The notes beneath the pieces were generated by a model. That model ran no database searches, was not told the DNA's origin, and worked only from the letters and a program-made list of their open reading frames with translations. Both the position numbers and the translations under genes were made by a program. This document shows positions 8,906 through 17,734 of a stretch of DNA of 64,000 nt, in pieces; within the stretch, counting starts at the first letter, position 1; each line of letters begins with the position of its first letter. The stretch is taken from positions 1,994,001-2,058,000 of the forward strand of contig NZ_LR134378.1 in the NCBI RefSeq assembly GCF_900637555.1. The letters are read 5' to 3'. Source of the stretch: Lautropia mirabilis (lineage in GTDB: Bacteria > Pseudomonadota > Gammaproteobacteria > Burkholderiales > Burkholderiaceae_E).

Positions 8906-9724
8906 ATGCCTGACATCTCTCGCTTCTCTGTCATTGTTTCCGGTATTTCCGGTGTTTTCCGATCGTTTCAGGGGCGTGCGCACCCTGTTGCTGAAAGGCA
9001 ACGGACAGGGCTTGTGCTGTCGCTGATGGTGGCGGGCAGCCTGGGTGTCGGGAGCGTTCAGGCTCAGACGACGGTGCTGCCATCCGGGAAGGTGATGGAG
9101 GTGCAGGCGGCTGATGGAACCGCGGGGGCCGGGAAGGCGGCGGCTTCCAGGATGACGGCAGCCCAGGGGCAGGGAATCGCCCAGCTGCGGCGCTTTGCCA
9201 CCCGAACGCCGGCCGCGACGGGCACGTTCGTGCAGACGCAGCTGGCAGGTGGCGGGCGCGGCGGTGCGGCGCGTTCCAGCGGCAGCTTTGCGTTCGCGCG
9301 GCCGGGCAATTTCCGCTGGGAAATCGACAAGCCTGATCCGCAGCTGATCGTGACGGACGGGAAGAAGCTGTATTTCTACGATGAAGGACTTCGGCAGGTG
9401 ACGGTCCGCGAGGCCAGCGAAGCGATCCAGGCCACGCCGGCGGCGGTGCTGTTCGGCGTGGGCGATCTGGACGAGGCGTTCAAGCTGTCGGAAGTGGGCC
9501 AGTACAACGGGGTCGCCTGGGTGGAAGCGGTGCCCCGCTCGGCCGACAGCGGTTTTGACCGGATCCGGATCGGGATGCGGGACGGGCTGCCGGTGGTGAT
9601 GGAGGTGGTGGATGCATTTGGGCAGATCAATCGCTTCGAGTTTTCCAAGCTGGCCACGAATGAGCGGATTCCGGCTGAGCGCTTCCATTTCAAGGTACCG
9701 GCCGGCGTGGATGTGCTGGAGTGA
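8906..9724 (+). CDS. lolA: Outer-membrane lipoprotein carrier protein LolA
   Basis: Periplasmic chaperone, 272 aa, that takes lipoproteins released by LolCDE to LolB. The mature part shows the LolA pattern: 'GTFVQTQL', then 'SSGSFAFARPGNFRWEID', 'LIVTDGKKLYFYDEGLRQV' and a C-terminal 'RFHFKVPAGVDVLE'. The signal peptide ends 'GSVQA' before QTT, but about 35 residues precede its hydrophobic core and no better in-frame start is visible. The ribosome site before ATG 8906 is poor. A Gly/Ala-rich stretch of about 30 residues separates signal and domain, which explains the length above the usual 200 or so. It is followed 24 bp later by rarA. A strong lipoprotein sorting system suits the lipoprotein cluster at 24-31 kb. 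Confidence 0.92.
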   Translation: MPDISRFSVIVSGISGVFRSFQGRAHPVAERQRTGLVLSLMVAGSLGVGSVQAQTTVLPSGKVMEVQAADGTAGAGKAAASRMTAAQGQGIAQLRRFATRTPAATGTFVQTQLAGGGRGGAARSSGSFAFARPGNFRWEIDKPDPQLIVTDGKKLYFYDEGLRQVTVREASEAIQATPAAVLFGVGDLDEAFKLSEVGQYNGVAWVEAVPRSADSGFDRIRIGMRDGLPVVMEVVDAFGQINRFEFSKLATNERIPAERFHFKVPAGVDVLE

Positions 9725-9748
9725 CTGGCGCATCAGGGAGCAAGCGTG

Positions 9749-11221
9749 ATGGATGGTGATCTGTTCGACGATCTGCCCGAGGCGGTGCCGGAACAGGTAC
9801 CGCTGCAATCGCGGACACAGACCCAGGTTGAGGCTCAGACCGCCACCCAGGCACGAGGGGCTGCGACCGGAAACAGCAGTGGCGTGCCGCTGGCCGAGCT
9901 GCTGAGGCCGGCGACGCTGGATGAGGTGATCGGGCAGAAGCACCTGCTGGGACCGGAGAGGCCGCTGCGACTGGCATTCGAGTCGGGGCAGCCGCATTCG
10001 ATGATCCTCTGGGGGCCGCCGGGTGTGGGCAAGACCACGCTGGCACGGCTGACGGCGAACGCCTTCGGGCATGAATTCATTGCGCTGTCGGCTGTCTTTT
10101 CGGGGGTGAAGGATATCCGCTCCGCGATGGAGCAGGCTGAGCGCAACCTGCAGGCGGGACGGCACACCATCCTCTTCATCGACGAGATCCACCGTTTCAA
10201 CAAGGCGCAGCAGGATGCCTTGCTGCCTTATGCGGAATCAGGGCTGATCACGCTGATCGGGGCAACGACCGAGAATCCGTCCTTTGAGGTGAATTCCGCG
10301 CTGCTGTCGCGCGCTCAGGTCTATGTGCTGAAGTCGCTGGACGATGAGGAGCTGAAGGCCCTGGTCGAGCGAGCGCGGGCACGCGCACTGCCGGAACTGG
10401 AGTTCGAGCCGGCGGCCATCGACACGCTGGTGGGCTATGCCGACGGCGACGCGCGACGGATGCTGAACCTGCTGGAGCAGACGGCAACTGCCGCGCGGGC
10501 AGCCGGGGTGGCGCAGATCACGCCGGCCTTCCTGGAGCAGGCGCTGTCCCTGAATGCGCGGCGCTTCGACAAGGGCGGCGACAGCTTCTATGACCAGATC
10601 TCGGCCCTGCACAAGTCGGTGCGGGGATCCAACCCGGATGCAGCGCTGTACTGGCTGTGCCGGATGCTGGATGGCGGAGCAGATCCGCGCTACCTGGCAC
10701 GTCGCATCGTGCGGATGGCGTGGGAGGACATCGGGCTGGCAGACCCGCGCGCCATGCAGCTGGCCAACGATGCGGCGGCCACCTATGAACGCCTGGGCAG
10801 CCCCGAAGGCGAGCTGGCCCTGGGGCAGGTCGTGATCTATCTGGCCATGGCGGCCAAGAGCAATGCAGGCTACATGGCCTACAACCAGGCGGCTTCCTTC
10901 GTGAAGAAGGACAAGTCACGACCGGTGCCGGTCCACCTGCGCAACGCACCCACCAAGCTGATGAAGGAGCTGGGTTACGGCCATGCCTATCGTTACGCGC
11001 ATGACGAGCCCAATGCCTATGCCGCCGGTGAAACCTATCTGCCGGAAGGGATGCGCGAGCCGGGCTGGTACAAGCCTGTGCCGCGCGGGCTGGAGCTGAA
11101 GATCGGCGAGAAGCTGACGCAGCTGCGGGCGTGGGATGCGGAGGCTCGGCGTCGTGAAAGAAGCAAGGCAAGAAGCACTGCGTCGCCTCATGATACGGTA
11201 TCGAACCAGGAAGAGCAGTAG
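9749..11221 (+). CDS. rarA: Replication-associated recombination protein RarA (MgsA)
   Basis: AAA+ ATPase, 490 aa, of the RarA/WRNIP1 family that acts at stalled replication forks. Residues 1-45 or so are Gln/Thr-rich and variable. Walker A is 'GPPGVGKTTLARL' and Walker B 'LFIDEIHRFNKAQQDALLP'. Sensor 1 is 'GATTENPSFEVNSALLSR', and 'DGDARRMLNLLE' follows. The C-terminal MgsA tetramerisation part includes 'SAMEQAE' neighbours and 'GYMAYNQA'. ATG 9749 has AGGGAG 8 nt upstream; the GTG one codon earlier is less likely. The lolA-rarA pair followed by serS is a conserved betaproteobacterial order, here interrupted by aroG and a lipoprotein gene on the other strand. Confidence 0.96.
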   Translation: MDGDLFDDLPEAVPEQVPLQSRTQTQVEAQTATQARGAATGNSSGVPLAELLRPATLDEVIGQKHLLGPERPLRLAFESGQPHSMILWGPPGVGKTTLARLTANAFGHEFIALSAVFSGVKDIRSAMEQAERNLQAGRHTILFIDEIHRFNKAQQDALLPYAESGLITLIGATTENPSFEVNSALLSRAQVYVLKSLDDEELKALVERARARALPELEFEPAAIDTLVGYADGDARRMLNLLEQTATAARAAGVAQITPAFLEQALSLNARRFDKGGDSFYDQISALHKSVRGSNPDAALYWLCRMLDGGADPRYLARRIVRMAWEDIGLADPRAMQLANDAAATYERLGSPEGELALGQVVIYLAMAAKSNAGYMAYNQAASFVKKDKSRPVPVHLRNAPTKLMKELGYGHAYRYAHDEPNAYAAGETYLPEGMREPGWYKPVPRGLELKIGEKLTQLRAWDAEARRRERSKARSTASPHDTVSNQEEQ

Positions 11222-11262
11222 AGCAAGTAGTAGAGCAGCTCGTTTCAGGTGCTTTTCGATGT

Positions 11263-11286
11263 TGCAGGGGCCGCGTTGCCCCTGCA
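11263..11286. terminator. Stem-loop between convergent rarA and aroG
   Basis: 9-bp perfect stem TGCAGGGGC/GCCCCTGCA with loop CGCGTT, lying between two convergent genes. T-tracts are poor on both sides. Confidence 0.45.
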
Positions 11287-11320
11287 CGGCCCTGTCGCGA
11301 CTGAAAGGGCCTGAACCGCT

Positions 11321-12427
11321 TTACCGTCCCTGTGTCTGGCGCCGCTTGCGCACCGCCTGCGCCAGTGTCTGCAGCACGGGAATGGTCTGTTCCATGCTCA
11401 GGCAGGCGTCGGTGACGGAAACGCCGTATTGCAGCGGCTGGCCGGGCACAATGTCCTGCCGGCCTTCGTTCAGGTGGCTCTCGATCATCACGCCGGTGAT
11501 GCGGGCATCGCCTGCGGCGATCTGGCCGGCCACGTCCTGGGCCACATCGATCTGGCGACGATGCTGCTTGCTGCTGTTGGCGTGCGAGAAGTCGATCATC
11601 ACCTGTTCGCGCAGGCCGTTCTTCGCCAGCAGCTGGCAGGCAGCATTCACGTCGGCAGCGCTGTAGTTGGGGGCCTTGCCGCCGCGCAGGATGATGTGGC
11701 AGTAGGGGTTGCCGTGGGTCTCGAAGATGGCGGCCACGCCCATCTTGGTGATGCCCATGAAGGCGTGTGAGGCCTGGGCGGCCAGAATGGCGTCGGCTGC
11801 CACTTTCACGCCGCCGTCGGTGCCGTTCTTGAAGCCCACGGGACAGGACAGGCCGCTGGCCAGCTGGCGGTGGCTCTGGCTTTCGGTGGTGCGTGCGCCG
11901 ATGGCGCCCCAGCTGATGAGTTCGCTGATGAACTGGGGCGAGAGCAGGTCGAGGAATTCGGTGGCGACGGGCATGCCGAGCTGCAGCACGTCCAGCAGCA
12001 GCCTGCGGGCCATTTCCAGGCCCTGGTTGATGGCGTAGCTGTCGTCCATGTGCGGGTCGTTGATGTAGCCCTTCCAGCCGACGGTGGTGCGGGGCTTCTC
12101 GAAGTAGACACGCATCAGGATGAGCAGGTCGTCGGAGAGGGCGTCGGCCTGCGCCTTGAGCTGGCGGGCGTAGTCCATGGCCTGGGCGTGGTCATGGATG
12201 GAGCAGGGGCCGACGACGACCAGCAGGCGATCATCCTGGCCGGAGAGGATGCGGCAGACGGCTGCACGGCTGTCCTCGACAAGCTGGGTGGTGGTGTCGG
12301 GGGCAGGCAGCCATTCCTGCAGCAGGGCCGGGGTGATGAGGGGGCGTATCGCCTTCATGCGGGTGTCGTCCACCCGGCGGGTGCTGCTGGGGTCGAGCGG
12401 GGTGGCCGTGCGTGCTGCGGTGGTCAT
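11321..12427 (-). CDS. 3-deoxy-7-phosphoheptulonate synthase (DAHP synthase), class I alpha type
   Basis: First enzyme of the shikimate pathway, 368 aa, condensing phosphoenolpyruvate with erythrose 4-phosphate. Family motifs are visible: 'VVVGPCSIHD' (metal-binding Cys), 'RVYFEKPRTTVGWKGYINDP', 'WGAIGARTTESQ', 'GFKNGTDG', 'HIILRGG' and 'DFSHANSSKQ'. The N-terminal region fits the AroF/AroG/AroH type with a feedback-inhibitor site, but which amino acid controls it cannot be read from sequence. The gene stands alone, convergent with rarA. A -10 box and a 14-bp palindrome lie upstream. Confidence 0.95.
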   Translation of the reverse strand: MTTAARTATPLDPSSTRRVDDTRMKAIRPLITPALLQEWLPAPDTTTQLVEDSRAAVCRILSGQDDRLLVVVGPCSIHDHAQAMDYARQLKAQADALSDDLLILMRVYFEKPRTTVGWKGYINDPHMDDSYAINQGLEMARRLLLDVLQLGMPVATEFLDLLSPQFISELISWGAIGARTTESQSHRQLASGLSCPVGFKNGTDGGVKVAADAILAAQASHAFMGITKMGVAAIFETHGNPYCHIILRGGKAPNYSAADVNAACQLLAKNGLREQVMIDFSHANSSKQHRRQIDVAQDVAGQIAAGDARITGVMIESHLNEGRQDIVPGQPLQYGVSVTDACLSMEQTIPVLQTLAQAVRKRRQTQGR

Positions 12428-12459
12428 GGTCTGGAAGCCCTGGATGTCGTTTTGCTTCC

Positions 12460-12465
12460 AGTATA
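12460..12465 (-). promoter_or_regulatory. Candidate -10 box for the DAHP synthase gene
   Basis: TATACT on the minus strand, 33 nt before the start codon. It predicts a short leader of about 26 nt. The matching -35 is weak. Confidence 0.5.
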
Positions 12466-12506
12466 TTGCTCTGCAGCACTCATCGCCTCCCTCGGCGCGT
12501 GCGAGG

Positions 12507-12520
12507 AAGGGTTAACCCTT
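12507..12520. promoter_or_regulatory. 14-bp palindrome, possible operator
   Basis: Perfect palindrome AAGGGTTAACCCTT about 60 bp upstream of the transcription start predicted for the DAHP synthase gene. It does not resemble a TyrR box. The binding protein, if any, is unknown. Confidence 0.4.
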
Positions 12521-12674
12521 GGGGAAGTGGTCTGGGCGCAGGGGGCCCAAGGTGGGGCTGGGCAGGCCATGACCGAAGGTATGATCCGGGCGGGCATGGG
12601 CCGCCCGCCTTTGGCCTTACGACGTGTCCTGCCCGGGCATGAGGAATGGCCCGGGCGTGCAGGTCGGAAACGGT

Positions 12675-14075
12675 TCAGTCGGTCAGTTCGAGAATGACGA
12701 CGTGCTTGTCGGCCAGCGGCCAGGTGCGGCCGGCGATGCGCTCGTTGTTGAAGCGGGCGACGACGGTCTCGGGCGTGTCGCTGAGCGACTTCATGCGCGA
12801 GGTGGAGACACCCGCAGCGCCACGGGGCGGAATGCCCGGGGGCGGAACCGCGCGGCCGAAGGACATGGTGTCGCGGCGCACGTCGAAGTAGCCGCGCGGC
12901 CGGCTCATGATGACCATGGCCCGGGCGTCCGGGTCGGCATGCACGATCCGCTGCAGGCGGAAGTTGACGATGTCGCTGCTGCGCGGGAAGGGGCTCCGGT
13001 AGATGTGGTGCGTGGGGTAGCCCGGCGCACTGATCACGAATTCATAGGTCTGGCTGCCGCTGGCCTGGAAGCCGCCCCAGCGGCCGTTGGTGCCGGTGCG
13101 CTGGCTGTGGACCGGGGTCTGGCTGGTGCGGATGCCGGTGTTGGCATCGACGGTGTAGACCTCGACCTGAGCGCCCTTGAGCGGCAAGTTGGTGGGAAAG
13201 CCGCCGTTCTGGCCTTCCACGCCGCTGACCATGCCATCCAGCGTGACGTCCTGTTCAGCCACGATCTCGGGCTGGGCAGGCGCCTTGCCGGTGATGAACT
13301 GATGCATGACGCTGAAGGCTGCCGCGGAATGGGCCACTTCACGGTGGTCGGCGCCGGGCAGGATCTGGTTCCGGGCGCCCTTGAGTGCCTGGCTTTCGGG
13401 GCGGATGTTGGTGCTGAGCAGCGGGTTGCCGATCCACTCGCCGGTGGGCTGGGCGTACTTGTCGTTGTTGTCGGAACGCAGGGTGAGCCACTGGATGCCG
13501 GTGGGCACTTCGTTGCCCTGGGCGTCCTTGGGCCGGTTCAGGCCCTTCAGGAAGTTGGACAGGCCCGAGAACTCGCTCTGTTCGCGCAGGCCCTTGACGG
13601 CCCAGACGCCATGGGCGGGCGTGCCGGCCAGAATGGCGTGGCTGACGCTGGCCTGGCCATCGCCGTTCTGGATGTAGTTGCGGATGGCGTTGCCGCCACG
13701 GCCGCTGCCGATGAGGATGACCTTGTCGGTCTTGTCCCGGGCCTTGATGGCGGCGACTTCGGCTCTCAGGTAGGCCATGTAGTCGGCGCTGCTGCTGCGG
13801 CCGGCCTGGGGCTGGGTGTCGTCGTCACGCGCGTAGGGGTAGGGCAGATTCAGCGTGTGCAGCTTGGCGGTGGGCCAGCCGTTGGACTCGAAGCGCCACA
13901 GCATGGTCTGCCAGCTGGCGGCGCTTTCGCCGTTGTCGTGCACGAACAGGATGGACGGGTGTGTATCGAGGGCTGCGGGCCTGATGACGTTGCAGCCTGC
14001 CAGCAGCAGGACGCCGAGACCCGCGGCTTGCAGGGTTCGGCGTTTCGGGGCTCGAAACTGGGGTTTCGATGACAC
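12675..14075 (-). CDS. Lipoprotein with alpha/beta-hydrolase-like fold, nucleophile apparently lost
   Basis: Exported lipoprotein of 466 aa. The leader has a KRR pair and a lipobox LLAGC near residue 28, so Tat export is possible. The body looks like an alpha/beta hydrolase: 'SILFVHDNGESAASW' early, the nucleophile-elbow region 'VILIGSGRGGNAIRNYI', and 'GADHREVAHS' as a candidate catalytic His. At the elbow the G-x-S-x-G centre is Gly125, so the usual serine nucleophile is absent or shifted by one. The last 170 or so residues form a beta-rich domain. I chose GTG 14075 because GGAGG lies 5 nt upstream; ATG 14096 has no ribosome site. The gene sits between aroG and divergent serS. Substrate and function are unknown. 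Confidence 0.7.
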   Translation of the reverse strand: MSSKPQFRAPKRRTLQAAGLGVLLLAGCNVIRPAALDTHPSILFVHDNGESAASWQTMLWRFESNGWPTAKLHTLNLPYPYARDDDTQPQAGRSSSADYMAYLRAEVAAIKARDKTDKVILIGSGRGGNAIRNYIQNGDGQASVSHAILAGTPAHGVWAVKGLREQSEFSGLSNFLKGLNRPKDAQGNEVPTGIQWLTLRSDNNDKYAQPTGEWIGNPLLSTNIRPESQALKGARNQILPGADHREVAHSAAAFSVMHQFITGKAPAQPEIVAEQDVTLDGMVSGVEGQNGGFPTNLPLKGAQVEVYTVDANTGIRTSQTPVHSQRTGTNGRWGGFQASGSQTYEFVISAPGYPTHHIYRSPFPRSSDIVNFRLQRIVHADPDARAMVIMSRPRGYFDVRRDTMSFGRAVPPPGIPPRGAAGVSTSRMKSLSDTPETVVARFNNERIAGRTWPLADKHVVILELTD

Positions 14076-14374
14076 GGTTTCCTCCGGATCGGGCATTCGG
14101 GTGATGCAGGGGCGCAGACCAGCACCTGCCGGTCCCGGCCGGCGGCGCTGCGGGCATTATGCCCGATCCCCCCCGGGGAGATCCGGACAAGCCCTCGGAA
14201 AGGCGCCGAGCAGTCCTGGCCCTCCATGTCCCGGCATGGGGGAGAGGCTGGACATCCGTGCCGGGGTCACGCCCCGGCAGGCCTGGGCCCGGCAGGCCTT
14301 TCCTTGGTGAAGATGATACGTTGGGTGCAGCCGACGGGCAGCGGCAGCGCCTGAATGGGCCGACAAGCGACTAG

Positions 14375-15745
<1,371 letters not shown>

Positions 15746-15765
15746 GGCGCAGCATCATGGAAGCG

Positions 15766-15797
15766 GAAACGGCCCCATCAGGGGCCGTTTCTGTTTT
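15766..15797 (+). terminator. Intrinsic terminator of serS
   Basis: 11-bp stem GAAACGGCCCC/GGGGCCGTTTC with loop ATCA, followed by TGTTTT. The hairpin core recurs at 16473-16498. Confidence 0.85.
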
Positions 15798-15836
15798 GAG
15801 TCTTTCCGGTACAGAGCAGCGTGGCCAGTGCCGCCC

Positions 15837-15998
15837 GCCAAGGGCATGAGCGAGCTGGCGCGCCAGACCGGGCTGTCATGTGAGCAGCTCTATCGCTCCT
15901 TCAGCGAGGAAGGCAACCCTACGTTGCGCACCCCGCTGGCAGTGATGAAAGCGCTTGGTGTGGAAATGTCGGCGCGACCGGCCGGTGTGCGCAAGTAA
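15837..15998 (+). pseudogene. Remnant of an addiction-module antidote gene (HigA-like, HI1420 family), 5' truncated
   Basis: An open frame of about 53 codons ending at TAA encodes 'AKGMSELARQTGLSCEQLYR', then 'EEGNPTLRTPLAVMKALGVEM'. This is the helix-turn-helix half of HI1420-family antitoxins, which normally run to about 95-100 aa. The N-terminal half and the toxin (RelE/HigB type) are missing. Just upstream a second frame reads V-A-S-A-A-R, suggesting a lost base at the join. The fragment abuts the serS terminator. No promoter or ribosome site is obvious, although ATG 15846 could in principle start a 50-residue peptide. It is probably the scar of an integrated module. Confidence 0.6.
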
Positions 15999-16158
15999 GA
16001 AGCCGAGGCGCATGCGCCTGCCATGCGCAATCGGGGAGGTCAGGATGTTCATGCGGTCGTTTATTCAGGGTCGCGAGGCCGCTTGTCTGATACCGTGGAT
16101 ATCACGCGCACCACGTCCTTCATAATGCCCGCCCAAGGCAAGGTGACTAGGGCACGGC

Positions 16159-16362
16159 ATGGACCCACGAAACGAAGAGCAGTCAGACCTCCTTCGGAGA
16201 GCTGATGAAGCAATTGCAAGATCCAAAGCAACGCGCGCCGATATCGATCGGATGCTTTTCTGCCATAGCCTGGGTGTCATCCTCCGTTTCGTGGGCTTCG
16301 TCGTCTGCTGCTACCTGGGAGGCGTACTGCTCCACGGGAAATGGCTGTGGTGGTCCGGATAG
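16159..16362 (+). CDS. Small membrane protein, hypothetical
   Basis: Possible 67-residue protein: a charged helix of about 30 residues ('EEQSDLLRRADEAIARSK') followed by one or two hydrophobic segments ('GVILRFVGFVVCCYLGGVLL') and a Trp-rich end. I recognise no family. Codon use (AGA, GGA, CGA, TCA) and lower GC differ from the neighbours, suggesting foreign origin. CATAAT near 16120 may be a -10 box; the ribosome site is weak. It lies between the antitoxin remnant and tRNA-Ser. It could also be non-coding. Confidence 0.4.
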   Translation: MDPRNEEQSDLLRRADEAIARSKATRADIDRMLFCHSLGVILRFVGFVVCCYLGGVLLHGKWLWWSG

Positions 16363-16466
16363 GCGTGGCCCGTCGCGTGTGACGGATCCAAGGAGCGCTT
16401 CATCATGAATGGTCACGCCGGCTGAGCACCTTGGTCCGGCTGACACGTTCATCCATCGAAGCCGCG

Positions 16467-16498
16467 AAAACAAAAACGGCCCCATCAGGGGCCGTTTT
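16467..16498 (-). terminator. Terminator of tRNA-Ser(CGA)
   Basis: The minus strand has an 11-bp stem AAAACGGCCCC/GGGGCCGTTTT with loop TGAT, then TTTTTGTTTT-like U-tract. It starts 8 nt after the tRNA CCA end. The core is identical to the serS terminator. Confidence 0.8.
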
Positions 16499-16503
16499 CA
16501 TGT

Positions 16504-16595
<92 letters not shown>

Positions 16596-16619
16596 GTGTC
16601 CTTGCGGTCAAGACATCGG

Positions 16620-16647
16620 ATTATGCCAGAACCTGCCCGCATGTCAA
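16620..16647 (-). promoter_or_regulatory. Promoter of tRNA-Ser(CGA)
   Basis: TTGACA (16647-16642), 16-nt spacer, CATAAT (16625-16620) on the minus strand. Transcription is predicted to start about 18 nt before the tRNA. This is a near-consensus sigma-70 promoter. Confidence 0.75.
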
Positions 16648-16770
16648 CGAGCAAGCCGGGGAAGGGTGGGCCGCTGTTGCAGCAGGGGCCGGGTAGCTCA
16701 TGCGGTTGGCGCGGCCCGGGCGGTCTGGGGGCCGCTTGTGTGGCGCTGGCCATACTCGGACAATAGAGGC

Positions 16771-17490
16771 ATGCACGGATCTTTCTACATCGTTCTGATT
16801 GCGCTGGGCATCTCGCTGGCTCTGCGTCCCTGGCGGATGTTGCGGGGGGGCGCACTGCTGACCCCGGTGCTGGCAACGCTGGTGCTCCTGCCCTGGATGT
16901 GGGCGCTGCCGCGCCTGCACATTGCGCCGGTGCAGCTGCAATGGTCGGGGGCCTGTCTGGTGCTGCTGATGCTGGGCTGGCCGCTGGCCATCCCGGTGCT
17001 GTGCCTGGTGGGCGTGCTGTCGGGATGGTTCGTGCCGCAGCCGTGGCCAGACGTGTTCGACAGCATCCTGTGGCTGGGCATGGCACCGGCCACCTTTGCC
17101 ATGCTGCTGGGGGCGTTGGTGCGCCGCCTGCTGGGCGAGCATCTGTTCGTCTACATTCTGGGCCGGGGCTTTCTTACGACGGTGATCTGCCTGTTCCTGA
17201 GCGGGGCGCTGGCGCAGTGGGCCGGCATGCGGCTGGGGCATGGCAGTGACGAGTTCTCGTCCATGGTGGCGCGCTGGCTGCTGGCCTGGGGCGATGGCTT
17301 CTTTACCGGGATGTGGACGGCCATCTTCGTGGCGTTCAAGCCCAGCTGGCTGGCCACGTGGTCGGACCGGCTGTACTTGCGTCGCCCTCCGCCGGATGCC
17401 GAGGCCGATGACCGTCCGGTGCCGCCGGCTCTCGATCTGGTGGAGCTGCACGAGAAGGACGAGGTGAAGGGCGCTTCCGATCAGCGGTGA
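16771..17490 (+). CDS. Multi-pass membrane protein, COG3235/CbiM-like (possible energy-coupling factor permease component)
   Basis: 239-residue integral membrane protein with about six hydrophobic segments and an acidic cytoplasmic tail ('LDLVELHEKDEV'). The patterns 'GLSLALRPWR' (here 'GISLALRPWRMLR') and 'EHLFVYILGRGFLTTVI' recall a family of predicted membrane proteins annotated as energy-coupling-factor transporter permeases related to CbiM. No ATPase or T-component gene is adjacent, so the transport role and substrate are unproven. ATG 16771 follows AGAGG closely; upstream in-frame ATG 16666 would add a Trp/Arg-rich leader that does not look like protein. It lies between tRNA-Ser and comEC. 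Confidence 0.6.
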   Translation: MHGSFYIVLIALGISLALRPWRMLRGGALLTPVLATLVLLPWMWALPRLHIAPVQLQWSGACLVLLMLGWPLAIPVLCLVGVLSGWFVPQPWPDVFDSILWLGMAPATFAMLLGALVRRLLGEHLFVYILGRGFLTTVICLFLSGALAQWAGMRLGHGSDEFSSMVARWLLAWGDGFFTGMWTAIFVAFKPSWLATWSDRLYLRRPPPDAEADDRPVPPALDLVELHEKDEVKGASDQR

Positions 17491-17734
17491 GCCCGCTTTT
17501 GGGGTGCTTGTGCACCGCACGGAACGACTTGTACGGCCTTGCATGACGCCCCCCGATGCACCCGCACCCCGACCGCCCTCATCGACGATCCCCTTGAGCG
17601 GTCTTGTGGTCCTGCTTTCGATGATGCCCAACCGGCCGAGCGCGCGGCGAGGCATCAGGCAATCCGCCATCCGGCCTAGGCCCGTCATCTTCCCTGAACC
17701 CCTTCAGGCAGGCGCTTTGCCCTAGCCTTGCGGG

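Noticed and set aside
15846-15998. Functional 50-residue antitoxin
   Set aside because: Only the helix-turn-helix half of the HI1420-type protein remains, no toxin gene is adjacent and no ribosome site is seen; treated as a remnant.
16023-16205. Small plus-strand frame before the hypothetical membrane protein
   Set aside because: It lacks a ribosome site and protein-like composition and overlaps the better frame starting at 16159.
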